64,000 nucleotides of DNA from Vibrio crassostreae (GCF_024347415.1 NZ_AP025476.1:930001-994000); one strand, 5' to 3'. Counted from the first letter of the stretch, positions 21,137-30,954 are shown. Notes: generated by a model from the letters alone, not told the origin. Numbers and translations are program-made.

Positions 21137-23103
21137 TAGCCGAGATCGGCCATTTTGCGATGATCCTGTCCTTGGGACTTGCATTGCTGCTAAGCGTGCT
21201 CCCATTGTATGGAGCCGCTCGAAATAACACATTATTGATGAACAGCGCACGACCGTTGTCGTGGGGTATGTTCGGATTCTTAGCGATTTCGTTCTTTATC
21301 TTGTGTTACGCGTTCTACACCAATGATTTTACGATTCAATACGTAGCAAGTAACTCGAATAGCCAACTGCCTTGGTACTACCGAATTACGGCGGTTTGGG
21401 GCGCTCACGAAGGTTCATTACTGCTTTGGGTTCTTATCCAAGCGGGTTGGACAGTTGCAGTAGCGACGTTTAGCCGTGGTATGCCTCAAGAGTCTGTGGC
21501 TCGCGTACTGGCTATCATGGGTTTGATTACTGTCGGCTTCTTGCTGTTCATTATCGTAACGTCTAACCCGTTCCTACGTACATTGCCTTTCTTCCCTGTA
21601 GATGGCCGCGACTTGAACCCACTACTGCAAGACCCGGGTTTGATTATTCACCCGCCAATGCTTTACATGGGTTATGTAGGTTTCTCGGTAGCGTTCTCTT
21701 TCGCCATCGCTTCTCTAATGAGTGGTCGTTTAGATACGGCATGGGCTCGTTGGTCTCGTCCTTGGACAATCGCAGCTTGGTTATTCCTAACAGTAGGTAT
21801 CGCACTAGGCTCTTGGTGGGCTTACTACGAACTTGGCTGGGGTGGCTGGTGGTTCTGGGATCCAGTAGAAAACGCTTCATTCATGCCTTGGTTGGCTGGT
21901 ACTGCGCTGATGCACTCACTAGCGGTAACAGAAAAGCGTGGCACATTTAAAGCTTGGACAGTATTGCTGGCTATCTCTGCATTCTCGCTAAGCTTACTAG
22001 GTACATTCTTAGTTCGTTCAGGCATCTTGGTATCGGTTCACGCGTTTGCGTCGGATCCTGCTCGCGGTATGTTTATCCTAGGTTTCCTAGTCTTCGTTAT
22101 CGGTGGTTCACTGCTGTTGTTTGCTGTTAAAGGCGCATCGGTTCGTGTTCGTGGTAACTTCGATCTGGTTTCTCGTGAAAACGCACTGCTTGGCAACAAC
22201 ATCTTATTGATTGCAGCCCTAGTGGTTGTGTTAGTAGGTACGTTATTACCACTAGTTCATAAACAGTTAGGCTTGGGATCGGTATCTATCGGTGCTCCAT
22301 TCTTTGACATGCTGTTCTTTTGGTTAATGATTCCGTTCTCGTTCTTGCTTGGTATCGGTCCTCTGATCCGCTGGAAACGTGACAACCTGTCTAAGCTTGT
22401 TAAACCAATGCTGATTTCAGGTGCATTCTCACTGGGCTTGAGTGCGCTAATGGTTGCTCTATTGGCTGACCGCTTCAGTGGTACTGCGTTTGCTGGCTGG
22501 GTAATGGCATTCTGGATCATCTTCATGCACGGCTTTGAGCTGCATGAACGTGCGACTCACCGTCATACGTTTATGAAAGGTCTAACTAAGTTGCCTCGTA
22601 GTCACTGGGCGATGGTGTGTGGTCACATCGGTTTAGCTGTGACAGTGATTGGTATCGCGATGGTGCAAAACTACAGCATCGAACGCGATGTTCGTCTGGC
22701 ACCTGGTGAAAGCTACCAGCTTGAAGAATACAGCTTCCTGTTTACAGGGGTTCGTGACAAAGATGGTCCTAACTACGATGGTTACATTGCTGACTTTGAA
22801 ATTACTAAAGAAGGCAAATACATCAACACGCTTCACGCTGAAAAACGTTTCTACACCACCGCTAAGTCTATGATGACGGAAGCAGCGATTGACCGTGGTG
22901 TAACGCGCGATCTTTACATCGCGATGGGTGAACGTTTAGACGACAACAAATCTTGGGCTGTACGTATCTACTACAAACCATTTGTACGTTGGATCTGGGC
23001 AGGCTCTTTGATCATGTCGATTGGTGGCGCTATTGCTATCAGTGACCGTCGTTACCGTTTCCGTAAGCCAACCAAAAAGTCGGCTGAAGAGCAGGAGGCT
23101 TAA
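21133..23103 (+). CDS. ccmF: Cytochrome c heme lyase subunit CcmF
   Basis: CcmF forms the heme ligation complex with CcmH. At 656 residues with about 15 membrane helices it has full family length. The WWD signature [19 protein letters not shown] is in the first third, with conserved His-containing loops ([13 protein letters not shown] and [10 protein letters not shown]). ccmG follows after 5 bases. Confidence 0.97.
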   Translation: MIAEIGHFAMILSLGLALLLSVLPLYGAARNNTLLMNSARPLSWGMFGFLAISFFILCYAFYTNDFTIQYVASNSNSQLPWYYRITAVWGAHEGSLLLWVLIQAGWTVAVATFSRGMPQESVARVLAIMGLITVGFLLFIIVTSNPFLRTLPFFPVDGRDLNPLLQDPGLIIHPPMLYMGYVGFSVAFSFAIASLMSGRLDTAWARWSRPWTIAAWLFLTVGIALGSWWAYYELGWGGWWFWDPVENASFMPWLAGTALMHSLAVTEKRGTFKAWTVLLAISAFSLSLLGTFLVRSGILVSVHAFASDPARGMFILGFLVFVIGGSLLLFAVKGASVRVRGNFDLVSRENALLGNNILLIAALVVVLVGTLLPLVHKQLGLGSVSIGAPFFDMLFFWLMIPFSFLLGIGPLIRWKRDNLSKLVKPMLISGAFSLGLSALMVALLADRFSGTAFAGWVMAFWIIFMHGFELHERATHRHTFMKGLTKLPRSHWAMVCGHIGLAVTVIGIAMVQNYSIERDVRLAPGESYQLEEYSFLFTGVRDKDGPNYDGYIADFEITKEGKYINTLHAEKRFYTTAKSMMTEAAIDRGVTRDLYIAMGERLDDNKSWAVRIYYKPFVRWIWAGSLIMSIGGAIAISDRRYRFRKPTKKSAEEQEA

Positions 23104-23108
23104 TCCGA

Positions 23109-23660
23109 ATGAACAAGAAGATTTTATTCATTCCATTGATTGCGTTCATGGTTCTAGCTGGAATCTTTGCAACGCAATTAATGCGCAACCAGTCGGGCGA
23201 TGACCCAACTAAGCTTGAATCCGTATTGATTGGTAAGCCTGTGCCTGAGTTTGACCTAGAAGATTTAGAGCAACCAGGTAAGCTGCATGATCAAGCTATC
23301 TTTAAAGGTGAGCCGTTGCTTCTTAACGTATGGGCGACTTGGTGCCCTACTTGTTATGCAGAGCACTCTTACCTGAACAAACTTGCTGGTCAAGGGGTTA
23401 AGATCATTGGTCTTAATTACAAAGATGATCGCAATAAAGCGGTTGGTTGGTTAAAAAAGCTGGGTAACCCGTACCTAATAAGCCTGTTTGATGGTAATGG
23501 CATGCTAGGTCTTGACCTCGGCGTGTATGGCGCACCTGAAACTTTCCTAATTGATGCTAACGGTGTGGTTCGTTACCGCCATGTTGGTGATGTGAACCCG
23601 ACCAACTGGGCATCGACGCTTGAGCCGATGTATCAAGAGTTGTTGGAGGAATCGAAATGA
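23109..23660 (+). CDS. dsbE: Thiol:disulfide reductase CcmG (DsbE)
   Basis: CcmG is a membrane-anchored thioredoxin that keeps apocytochrome CXXCH cysteines reduced. The 183 residues have an N-terminal anchor (about 4-24) and active site WCPTC (C79, C82), followed by the CcmG-type acidic and Gly-Val-Tyr-Gly-Ala-Pro segment (LGVYGAPETFLID). It overlaps ccmH by four bases. Confidence 0.96.
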   Translation: MNKKILFIPLIAFMVLAGIFATQLMRNQSGDDPTKLESVLIGKPVPEFDLEDLEQPGKLHDQAIFKGEPLLLNVWATWCPTCYAEHSYLNKLAGQGVKIIGLNYKDDRNKAVGWLKKLGNPYLISLFDGNGMLGLDLGVYGAPETFLIDANGVVRYRHVGDVNPTNWASTLEPMYQELLEESK

Positions 23661-24148
23661 TTAGAAAGGCATTGATTACTCTATTTACTGCGTTCGCAAT
23701 CTCAGCGACGGTTTCTGCTGCACCCATCGAATTTCATGAATTTGATACCGTAGATCAAGAGCAGCAGTTCAAAGAGCTAAGCAATACATTACGCTGCCCT
23801 AAATGTCAGAACAACACGATTGGTGATTCGAACGCTGAGTTAGCGGTCGACTTACGTCAAAAAGTGTACGAGATGACAAAAGACGGTAAGTCGAAGCAAG
23901 ATATCATTGATTACATGATTGCTCGCTACGGTAACTTTGTGACTTACAATCCACCACTGACACTAGCAACATCGATCCTTTGGATTGGTCCGTTTGCGGT
24001 GGTTGTGTTTGGATTTGGTTTGATCATTTTGCGAAGCAGAAAGTCAAAATCGAAAGCGGCAGTAGAGTCAGATAAAGACTGGGATGCAGACAAAGAAGCT
24101 CGCTTAAAAGCGTTACTCGATGAAGAGAACGACGGAGATAAGAAGTAA
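23657..24148 (+). CDS. ccmH: Cytochrome c maturation thiol oxidoreductase CcmH (NrfF-like domain)
   Basis: This is the N-terminal half of E. coli CcmH as a separate protein. The 163 residues have a signal peptide (to about residue 21), a three-helix domain with the LRCPKCQ motif (C47, C50), one membrane helix (about 99-122) and a charged tail. The split CcmH/CcmI arrangement is usual outside enterobacteria. It overlaps ccmI by one base. Confidence 0.95.
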   Translation: MIRKALITLFTAFAISATVSAAPIEFHEFDTVDQEQQFKELSNTLRCPKCQNNTIGDSNAELAVDLRQKVYEMTKDGKSKQDIIDYMIARYGNFVTYNPPLTLATSILWIGPFAVVVFGFGLIILRSRKSKSKAAVESDKDWDADKEARLKALLDEENDGDKK

Positions 24149-25368
24149 TGACTCTATTTTGGATTTCTACCATTATCCTTTCGCTAGCGGCAATTTTCTT
24201 AATTGTTCTGCCTTTCATTAACAAGAAGGCAAACAATGACGAAATGCTTCGCGACGAGTTGAACAAAGCATTCTATAAAGACCGTCTTGTCGAGTTAGAA
24301 GTAGAAGCAGAGGAAGGTCTTGTTGATAACCAACAAGAACTGATCGATGATTTGAAACAGTCTCTGCTTGATGATGTTCCTGCACAAGAAGAGATGAAGA
24401 AGACTCAAATCTCAACGGTTGGTGTGGTTGTACCGTCGATCATCCTTGTCGTCGTTGTGACTTATGGTATGTACTTTAAGTTCGGTGCGTTGGACAAAGT
24501 TCAACACTGGCAAGAAGTGAGCTCGAACCTTCCTGAATTGTCTAAAAAGTTAATGTCATCGGAAGGTGGTGCACTAACGGATGATGAGTTGGAAGATTTG
24601 ACTCTAGCGCTTCGTACTCGTCTGCATTACCAACCAAAAGATTCAACAGGTTGGTTGCTACTCGGTCGTATTGCACTGGCTAACCGCGACGCTGAAACAG
24701 CAAAAGATTCTATGGAACGAGCTTACAAGCTTGAACCTAAGAATGAAGATGTTCAGTTAGGTTTCGCACAAGCACTGATGCTTTCTCCTGATGAAGCTGA
24801 TCAAAACCAAGCTCGTTTGATTTTGAGCCGTTTGATTCAAAACGATTACGTTGACCTTCGTGTGTTCTCACTGCTTGCGTTTGATGCGTTTGAGCGTCAA
24901 GACTACCCAGGTGCTGTGAAGTACTGGAGCATCATGCAACAGATGATTGGTCCACAAGACAGTCGCTATGAAATGCTTTCGCGCAGTATTGAAAGTGCTC
25001 AGAAGAAAATGGGCAATGCTATGGGCGTTGACCAAGGCAAGGCAGTTGCTGTAACACTAGAGTTATCTGGCGATGTGAACGCGGACCCAAACTCAGTGTT
25101 GGTTGTTTCAGTACACAGAGCTGATGGCTCTCCAATGCCTGTTGCTGCTGCTCGTTACCCATTGGGTACTTTCCCTCGTACCGTTGTGCTTGATGATGGC
25201 AACAGCATGATGGAAGGTCAGAAGCTGTCTAGCCTCGAAACTCTGATGGTTAGAGCTAGGCTTGATACAGATGGTAACGTTTCAACTCGCGACGGTGATT
25301 GGTACGGTGAAAGTGAAGTGGTTGAATTGGGTGCCCCAGTGACCATTGATATCAATAAGCAATATTAA
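24148..25368 (+). CDS. ccmI: Apocytochrome c chaperone CcmI
   Basis: CcmI presents apocytochrome to the lyase. Its 406 residues have two N-terminal membrane helices (about 3-23 and 92-112) separated by a charged coiled segment. TPR repeats (about 160-290, e.g. GWLLLGRIALANRDAETAKD) and a C-terminal periplasmic beta domain follow. It is last in the ccm operon, followed by a terminator. Confidence 0.94.
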   Translation: MTLFWISTIILSLAAIFLIVLPFINKKANNDEMLRDELNKAFYKDRLVELEVEAEEGLVDNQQELIDDLKQSLLDDVPAQEEMKKTQISTVGVVVPSIILVVVVTYGMYFKFGALDKVQHWQEVSSNLPELSKKLMSSEGGALTDDELEDLTLALRTRLHYQPKDSTGWLLLGRIALANRDAETAKDSMERAYKLEPKNEDVQLGFAQALMLSPDEADQNQARLILSRLIQNDYVDLRVFSLLAFDAFERQDYPGAVKYWSIMQQMIGPQDSRYEMLSRSIESAQKKMGNAMGVDQGKAVAVTLELSGDVNADPNSVLVVSVHRADGSPMPVAAARYPLGTFPRTVVLDDGNSMMEGQKLSSLETLMVRARLDTDGNVSTRDGDWYGESEVVELGAPVTIDINKQY

Positions 25369-25437
25369 TCATCACTTTGCATAGGTGTTAGCTATTCCGA
25401 TTTGCAGATAAACGGTATAGACTTAGCCAAACAATTG

Positions 25438-25462
25438 AGGCCAGCGATTGCTGGCCTTTTTT
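25438..25462 (+). terminator. Terminator of the ccm operon
   Basis: AGGCCAGC-GATT-GCTGGCCT is a perfect 8-bp stem followed by six T residues, 70 bases after ccmI. Confidence 0.92.
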
Positions 25463-25492
25463 ATTATTTGAATTCCTTATGGAAAAGGTGAT

Positions 25493-26278
25493 ATGTCTGT
25501 CAGTGTTTTAAGACTCTCGAGTTTACTTTTTATCGCAAGCTTAACGGTTGGGTGTTCAAGTGCGCCGGACGAAAGTGTTAACGATGATAACCTCGAAACC
25601 TCTGAATACGTCGAAGAGTCCCACCCGAATGATCCTTTTGAAGGTTTCAACCGAGCGATGTGGGATATCAATTACGAATACCTAGACCCTTACTTGGTTC
25701 GCCCTGTTTCTCTCGCTTATGTTGACTACACTCCTGTACCGGTTCGTTCTGGTATCTCCAATTTTCTAGCCAACTTAGACGAGCCATCAAGCATGGTGAA
25801 CAACCTCATTATGGGCAATGGCGAGAAAGCACTCGACCACTTTAACCGCTTTTGGATTAACTCGACTTTTGGTTTGTTAGGCTTAATCGATATTGCTAGC
25901 GAAGCAGGTATCACCAAATACGATGATAAGTCGTTCTCTGATGCGATTGGTCATTATGGAGTAGGGAACGGACCGTACTTCATGGTGCCGGGTTATGGCC
26001 CATTAACAACACGTGAAGTAACTGAAACCGTCGATGGTTTGTATGTACCTTTGTCTTTCTTGAACTTCTGGGCGAGTCTAGGCAAGTGGGCATTTGAGGG
26101 AATGGAAACTCGAGCTCAGTTAGTATCGCAAGAAGCCTTGTTAGATGATTCTCCGGATCCATACGCTTTAACGCGTGATGTTTATATTCAACGTCGTGAC
26201 TTTAAAGCCGAGATTGAACCTGAAGAAGTTGATCTTGATGAAGAAGACTTCATTGATGGCTATTTAGAAGATTACTAA
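25493..26278 (+). CDS. mlaA: Outer-membrane lipid asymmetry lipoprotein MlaA (VacJ)
   Basis: MlaA removes phospholipids from the outer leaflet of the outer membrane and passes them to MlaC. The 261 residues have a lipoprotein signal with the lipidated Cys at 21 (LTVGC). The MlaA domain (DPFEGFNRAMWDINYEYLDP, YGVGNGPYFMVPGYGP) follows, then an acidic C-terminal tail. It is a single gene between two terminators, with ribosome site AAAGGTGAT. mlaBCDEF is not in the window. Confidence 0.95.
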   Translation: MSVSVLRLSSLLFIASLTVGCSSAPDESVNDDNLETSEYVEESHPNDPFEGFNRAMWDINYEYLDPYLVRPVSLAYVDYTPVPVRSGISNFLANLDEPSSMVNNLIMGNGEKALDHFNRFWINSTFGLLGLIDIASEAGITKYDDKSFSDAIGHYGVGNGPYFMVPGYGPLTTREVTETVDGLYVPLSFLNFWASLGKWAFEGMETRAQLVSQEALLDDSPDPYALTRDVYIQRRDFKAEIEPEEVDLDEEDFIDGYLEDY

Positions 26279-26306
26279 ATAGAAGACCTTGAATAACAGG
26301 TAAAAG

Positions 26307-26342
26307 AAAGGCTCGATGTTGGAAGCAACATCGAGCCTTTTT
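26307..26342. terminator. Bidirectional terminator between mlaA and fadL
   Basis: A perfect 14-bp stem (AAAGGCTCGATGTT with AACATCGAGCCTTT) around a GGAAGC loop is flanked by A-rich and T-rich sides, serving the convergent mlaA and fadL genes. Confidence 0.92.
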
Positions 26343-26374
26343 AATGCTTATGACTTTAGATTAAGTCAAACAGA

Positions 26375-27670
26375 TTAGAAGCGGTAGTTAGCTTGGATAC
26401 CTACTAGCCAGATGCTACCTGTTACTTCACCTTCGAAGCTACCACCAAAGTAGTCAGCACCTGGCTCAAATGGCTGTAGTGTACCAAGGTCTGACTCTTG
26501 CATTCTCGCGTCTTTTGCTAGAATGTAGGTGAAGCCTGCATCTAGTGTAAGTTGCTCAGACCACTGGTAACCAGCACCGATACTTAACCAGGTGCGGTCA
26601 GTCTCAGGAATAGTTGCCGTGCGGTGCTTTTCGCTTACTGCTGAGGTGTCGTAAGCGATACCAGAACGTAGAGCCAGTTTAGGTGTCATTTGGTAAGTGG
26701 TACCAAGTGCAAAACGGTAGTTATCTTCCCAGTTTTCTTCCTTAATACCTACGCTTTTTTCTCCCGGAAAGTCTGCAACAAGTTCTTTGAAGCTGCTCCA
26801 GTTTGTCCAGTTAATGCTCGCATGCACTGCAACTTTATCAGTAAGTTGGTGGAAACTAGCAAGTTCTGCTGTTGCTGGAAGAGCAAGATCCATTGAACCG
26901 CTCTTGTGAGCCGCAGGATTTGTCGAGTTAAAACCGATGCCTTTAGCATAGCCTTCTAAAGTCAGGTCTACTTCCGATTTGTAGGTAAAGCCTAGGCGGT
27001 TATTTTCATTGATCTGCCAAGCTGTACCAACTTGCCATCCCCATGCAGTATCGTCACCTTCCATGTACTTTAAAGTGGTACCAGCTAACGGAGATTGAGG
27101 GCTAGCAATAGCACCAAAGCTACCTTCAGCCATGATATAGCGAACACCACCACCAATAGATACGCTTTCAAGTACTTGGTAAGCTGCGTTTAGGTTCAGC
27201 TCCATCGTGGTAACACTTGCTTCGTTACCATGGTTAGCACCACCAAAGTCTTTACCTAGATCTGTTTCCATACCGTAGTTAGTACCTGCAGCAAAACCTA
27301 ATGCAAACTTGTCGTTGTACTTATGAGAAACATAGAAGTTTGGGATCACTGCGCTGTGAGCGAAATCACTTGAATTTGATGGAGTCGTTGAAGCACCACC
27401 AACTGAAGTAGATGTGCCGTCGATATCAATGTTTGGGTCAACATAGATAGCGCCAACAGAAACCTGAGTGCCTTCTAGGTAAGTCAGCATTGCTGGGTTA
27501 CGCCATTGCGCGTCAGCACCGTCAGCCATTGCTGCTTCACCAGCATATGCACGGCCAAGACCTGTTGCCGAGTATTCTGCAAGCTGAAAACCTGCCGCTT
27601 GAGTTACGGTAGAAGTCGAAAGTAGTCCAACTGCCACTGCTGCAGATAGAAGAGTCTTATTCATTTTCAT
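26375..27670 (-). CDS. fadL: FadL-type outer-membrane fatty acid transporter (copy 1)
   Basis: This is a FadL/TodX beta-barrel of 431 residues with a signal peptide cut near TQA-AGFQLAEYS. It has the N-terminal hatch sequence typical of the family (ATGLGRAYAGEAAMADGADA, then WRNPAMLTY) and ends in an aromatic residue (ANYRF), as outer-membrane barrels do. It takes up long-chain fatty acids or other hydrophobic compounds. It lies beside a second FadL gene in the same orientation, but a terminator between them implies separate transcripts. Confidence 0.92.
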   Translation of the reverse strand: MKMNKTLLSAAVAVGLLSTSTVTQAAGFQLAEYSATGLGRAYAGEAAMADGADAQWRNPAMLTYLEGTQVSVGAIYVDPNIDIDGTSTSVGGASTTPSNSSDFAHSAVIPNFYVSHKYNDKFALGFAAGTNYGMETDLGKDFGGANHGNEASVTTMELNLNAAYQVLESVSIGGGVRYIMAEGSFGAIASPQSPLAGTTLKYMEGDDTAWGWQVGTAWQINENNRLGFTYKSEVDLTLEGYAKGIGFNSTNPAAHKSGSMDLALPATAELASFHQLTDKVAVHASINWTNWSSFKELVADFPGEKSVGIKEENWEDNYRFALGTTYQMTPKLALRSGIAYDTSAVSEKHRTATIPETDRTWLSIGAGYQWSEQLTLDAGFTYILAKDARMQESDLGTLQPFEPGADYFGGSFEGEVTGSIWLVGIQANYRF

Positions 27671-27914
27671 TATTATGTTCGCTGAATCATAAGTATTTAG
27701 TGGCGTGATTCTACTTTTAGAGTCATTACTTTAAAAATGAAATTCGAATAAAACAGTGTTTTAGGGATTTAATGAGCAATTGTGACTGATTATTAGGTAA
27801 ATAGTCTGAATGTTTCGTCTGTGTTGCGAAATTTGAGCGTACACTTGTAGTCATATATGGCCCCTCCAGGCTACAGCTGTAAGCTTAAATTGATGTGGGT
27901 CAGTAACCTAGGCT

Positions 27915-27944
27915 ATATAAAAGGGTCGCATAAAGCGACCCTTT
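27915..27944 (-). terminator. Terminator of the upstream fadL copy
   Basis: AAAGGGTCGC-ATAAA-GCGACCCTTT is a perfect 10-bp stem ending 24 bases past the stop of the 27968-29218 gene. Read on the minus strand, it is followed by TTTTATAT. It separates the two fadL transcripts. Confidence 0.85.
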
Positions 27945-27967
27945 GGATATTTATGACCTAGCTTATA

Positions 27968-29218
27968 TTAGAAGCTACGGCTGTATTGTAGACCTAGAAG
28001 GATAGCATCGGCATGAGTCGTACCAGAAATAGATGAAACGGTGATTGGACCAAATTCTGTCGATTCGTTCACGTCAACATCATCACCCATCAGGTAAGTG
28101 AAACCAAAGTCGATGTTTGACTTTTCATCTAGGTGGTATGTAAAGCCTGCTGAGAACCACTGACGGTCTGAGTCAGGAACAGAGATTGAAGTTAGCTCAT
28201 CCTGTGCGCTTGTGTCGTACATGTAACCTGCGCGTAATGTCCAAGTTTGGTTTAGGTAGTACGTACCACCAATAGCGTAGTGCATACCATTTTGCCATTC
28301 GTAGTCATTTAATACACCAGCATCTTTAGCTTCTAGCTTGTCAAATGAGCTCCAGCCGATCCATTGAACAGAGTAGTGTACTGCAAATTTTGTATTTTCA
28401 ATGCGGTGGTAACCAGAGAACTCTAGTAGGTCTGGCAATGGCATTAACAAGGTATCGTTCTTATATTCAGTACCTGTGTAACTAATATCGCCTTTAGCTT
28501 CAAGCTCTGGAGAGTAGTGGTACGCTAAGCCGAAGCGGTTGTTTTCATCTAGTTCAAATACTGTACCTACGTTAAAGCCTAGCGCCCAACCGTCAGCATC
28601 AACATTTAAAGCATCACCTGGCTGGCCAAGAGGGTTTGGTCGCTGAAGCTCACCTTTACCGTAGATAAGGTCAAGGCCAGCACCAAAACTCCATTGTTCG
28701 TTTAGACGGTATGAACCAGCAAGACCAAAGTTAACACTTTGTACATCTGTTAGGCCACCAAACTCGTTACCTGCGTAGTCTGCAGAGAATTCAGTCTTCG
28801 TACCAAAATTTGAGTATGCGTTCACACCCCAAGCGAATTTATCGTTAACAGGCACGATCAGGTGAATGTTTGGCGCGATTGATGTGTCACCAGCATCATC
28901 GTAATTAGCTGAGGGTGCATTAGGGTTTGCGGTAATACCACCTGGGTAGTATTTCGCATCTTTAACTTCGATCATCGAAGTGATGCTTTCAAAACCAAGA
29001 GAAAGTTCAACACTATCAAATAGTGCCATTGCTGCAGGGTTACGTGCCATTACTGACGCGTTATCTGCGATAACTGCATCACCAGCGAAAGCACGGCCGA
29101 TGCCGGTTGCTGATTGTGCGTTAAGTTGGAAACCTGCTGCCATCGCTTGCGAAGACGCCAGTGTAATTGTTACTGCTAAAAGAGACTTTTTAAACAGACG
29201 CGTGTTGTTGGTAGTCAT
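27968..29218 (-). CDS. fadL: FadL-type outer-membrane fatty acid transporter (copy 2)
   Basis: This is a second FadL-family barrel of 416 residues. The signal peptide ends near AMA-AGFQLNAQS, the hatch region reads ATGIGRAFAGDAVIADNASV and MARNPAAMALF, and the C-terminal residue is Phe (LQYSRSF). The two FadL proteins share the N-terminal hatch pattern but differ through the loops, so they may prefer different lipids. A FadR-like sequence lies about 100 bases upstream. Confidence 0.92.
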   Translation of the reverse strand: MTTNNTRLFKKSLLAVTITLASSQAMAAGFQLNAQSATGIGRAFAGDAVIADNASVMARNPAAMALFDSVELSLGFESITSMIEVKDAKYYPGGITANPNAPSANYDDAGDTSIAPNIHLIVPVNDKFAWGVNAYSNFGTKTEFSADYAGNEFGGLTDVQSVNFGLAGSYRLNEQWSFGAGLDLIYGKGELQRPNPLGQPGDALNVDADGWALGFNVGTVFELDENNRFGLAYHYSPELEAKGDISYTGTEYKNDTLLMPLPDLLEFSGYHRIENTKFAVHYSVQWIGWSSFDKLEAKDAGVLNDYEWQNGMHYAIGGTYYLNQTWTLRAGYMYDTSAQDELTSISVPDSDRQWFSAGFTYHLDEKSNIDFGFTYLMGDDVDVNESTEFGPITVSSISGTTHADAILLGLQYSRSF

Positions 29219-29308
29219 TCATTTATTCCTTTATATATCCGCCTCTACAGGGCGATTAATTTGAGCAATTGCTCAATGGTGGCTGATCCTATTCGGAAGT
29301 ATACGATA

Positions 29309-29325
29309 TACAAATCCGACCATTG
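29309..29325 (-). promoter_or_regulatory. Possible FadR site upstream of fadL copy 2
   Basis: On the minus strand the sequence is CAATGGTCGGATTTGTA. It keeps TGGTC, GA and TGT of the E. coli FadR consensus (AGCTGGTCCGACNTGTT), about 10 of 16 defined positions. It sits about 95 bases before the start codon. This is weaker than the fadI site. Confidence 0.35.
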
Positions 29326-29453
29326 AGAAATTTGAGTGGAAAATTATGGAAATGACGCCTATCTGGCACGAAAATGGTGCGAAATGCTATTTTTTAGAGT
29401 TTTAACTCTAGAGCTATTGGTTTTGTGAATGGTTTGGTGGGTTATTTATAAAC

Positions 29454-29491
29454 AAAGCCCAGCAATATCAGTGATATAATTGCTGGGCCTT
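29454..29491 (-). terminator. Terminator of the ECF sigma/DUF3379 operon
   Basis: GCCCAGCAAT and ATTGCTGGGC form a perfect 10-bp stem with an inner ATATC/GATAT pair. It lies 25 bases past the stop of the 29516-30244 gene, with a T-rich end on the minus strand. Confidence 0.85.
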
Positions 29492-29515
29492 TTATGACGG
29501 GGCTTTAAGAGCGAA

Positions 29516-30244
29516 TTAGCTCATCGGTTTGATCATTTTTGTCAGCTTTTCGGCGATTTTGGAAACATCCTCACCATTTTCACCAACAAGGATTAAGCTG
29601 CTGCCATCTACGGGTGTTACCGAGCCGGACATGCCTTTTTCATCAAAGTCGATAGGTTTGTCTGTCGGAATACCGGTTAAAAACAACGTTACTTTGCCTT
29701 TTGCGCCTTGGAAGACCATATGCACTGCGTTGGATTTACCAAAGCCACAGTGGTTTAGGTAATAGACGTGGTAAGGGAAAGCATCATCAAACTGAAAAGC
29801 AAATGGGTTCATTTTTGCGTTGATTTGCTGCGATGTGACCTGTTCATCGATGGAACTAACAAAACTCTTTTCATCAACAACATGCTTCATCGCTGTATCA
29901 ACCAAACTAGCTTGAGCTGGTGAAACGAATGCGTTGCCCCAATTTACTTGGCCAACTAATAAGCCTGCAACGAATGCTACCGAGGCAGCCATTGCCATTG
30001 CTCTTCTCGCAAACGTAGGTCTTACCACTTTGCTTTCTTCGCTTGAGGTCTGATTGAACAGAATGCGATCAGCAAGATCGTCTGGCACATCCACATTCAT
30101 CGCAGAGTGGATCTGTTTATCTAGCGCTAATACATCGTCTAAGAAATTACTATTGGCTTCGCTATTGGCGGTTGCATCAACAATATCTTGTGTACGTTGT
30201 TTAGGTTCCGACAATACACGACGACGAAATTCCAAATCATCCAT
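29516..30244 (-). CDS. DUF3379 membrane protein, putative anti-sigma partner
   Basis: The 242 residues have a cytoplasmic N-terminus (1-80), one membrane helix (about 85-103, MAASVAFVAGLLVGQVNWG) and a periplasmic domain of about 135 residues. I recognise the family as DUF3379, found with ECF sigma genes in Vibrio and relatives. It overlaps the sigma gene by 8 bases. The topology and coupling are what one expects of an anti-sigma factor; there is no direct evidence of sigma binding. No zinc-finger ZAS motif (HxxxCxxC) is seen. Confidence 0.75.
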   Translation of the reverse strand: MDDLEFRRRVLSEPKQRTQDIVDATANSEANSNFLDDVLALDKQIHSAMNVDVPDDLADRILFNQTSSEESKVVRPTFARRAMAMAASVAFVAGLLVGQVNWGNAFVSPAQASLVDTAMKHVVDEKSFVSSIDEQVTSQQINAKMNPFAFQFDDAFPYHVYYLNHCGFGKSNAVHMVFQGAKGKVTLFLTGIPTDKPIDFDEKGMSGSVTPVDGSSLILVGENGEDVSKIAEKLTKMIKPMS

Positions 30245-30800
30245 TATGTTGCCCCCTCTCTGCCTCTTCTGTATCCAACAGCTCTTTCAACTGATTTCGA
30301 GCTCTGAATAAACGTGTCATCACCGTGTTTTTGTTGAGATCGAGAATATCGGCAATCTCATCACCACTAAAACCACCAATCACTTGCAAGAAGAGCGGTT
30401 CACGGTAATCGATTTCAAGTTTCATGATCTGCGCTTGCAACCACTGATGCTGATGGTGCGGGTCATCGCTGACACTAGCATCATTACCGTGATCGTCGAT
30501 ATCAACCAGATCAAACTGTTTGCGTTCAAATCGTCGAGCGTTCTCGCGTCTCAAGATAGTAATCAGCCAAGATTTAGCGGCTTTTTCATCTTGAAGGCTA
30601 TCGAGTGACTTCCATGCACGAAGGCAAGTTTCTTGAACTAAGTCTTCGGCAATGCTTTTGTCTTTGCATAACCAATAGGCGTAGCGAAAGAGGTCACGAT
30701 GATAGGCACGCACGAGTGCTTCGTATTTTCTTTGTTTGTCCATATCAGAGTTGACCGGACGCTTGGCTGTTTTCTTTCCAAACATTTTTATTATTGACAC
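30237..30800 (-). CDS. ECF-type RNA polymerase sigma factor
   Basis: The 187-residue extracytoplasmic-function sigma factor has region 2 (RDLFRYAYWLCKDKSIAEDL and LVQETCLRAWKSL) and region 4 (GFSGDEIADILDLNKNTVMT, then RLFRARNQLKELL). The start was set at GTG 30800 because GGAGG lies 5 bases upstream; ATG 30812 would contain the ribosome site within the gene. It is not classical RpoE, since the rseABC genes are absent. Co-transcribed with the DUF3379 gene, it probably responds to an envelope signal. Confidence 0.88.
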   Translation of the reverse strand: MSIIKMFGKKTAKRPVNSDMDKQRKYEALVRAYHRDLFRYAYWLCKDKSIAEDLVQETCLRAWKSLDSLQDEKAAKSWLITILRRENARRFERKQFDLVDIDDHGNDASVSDDPHHQHQWLQAQIMKLEIDYREPLFLQVIGGFSGDEIADILDLNKNTVMTRLFRARNQLKELLDTEEAERGQHNG

Positions 30801-30954
30801 ACGAGCCTCCATAATTGCTCTGCGTATAGCTGTCCTCTATACGTTGTGCTTTGTTTTTATATTTTTAGAGCTAACGATCGGCAGGAAATCGTAAAATCAC
30901 ATTAAAATTGATCTACTTCAAAATCTAAGGCCTCGAACAAGCTATAGTACACCT

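Noticed and set aside
30908..30948. TTGATC and TATAGT as a -35/-10 pair for the small RNA candidate
   Set aside because: Spacing is 29 bases, far outside the usual 16-18; only the -10 is kept as evidence.
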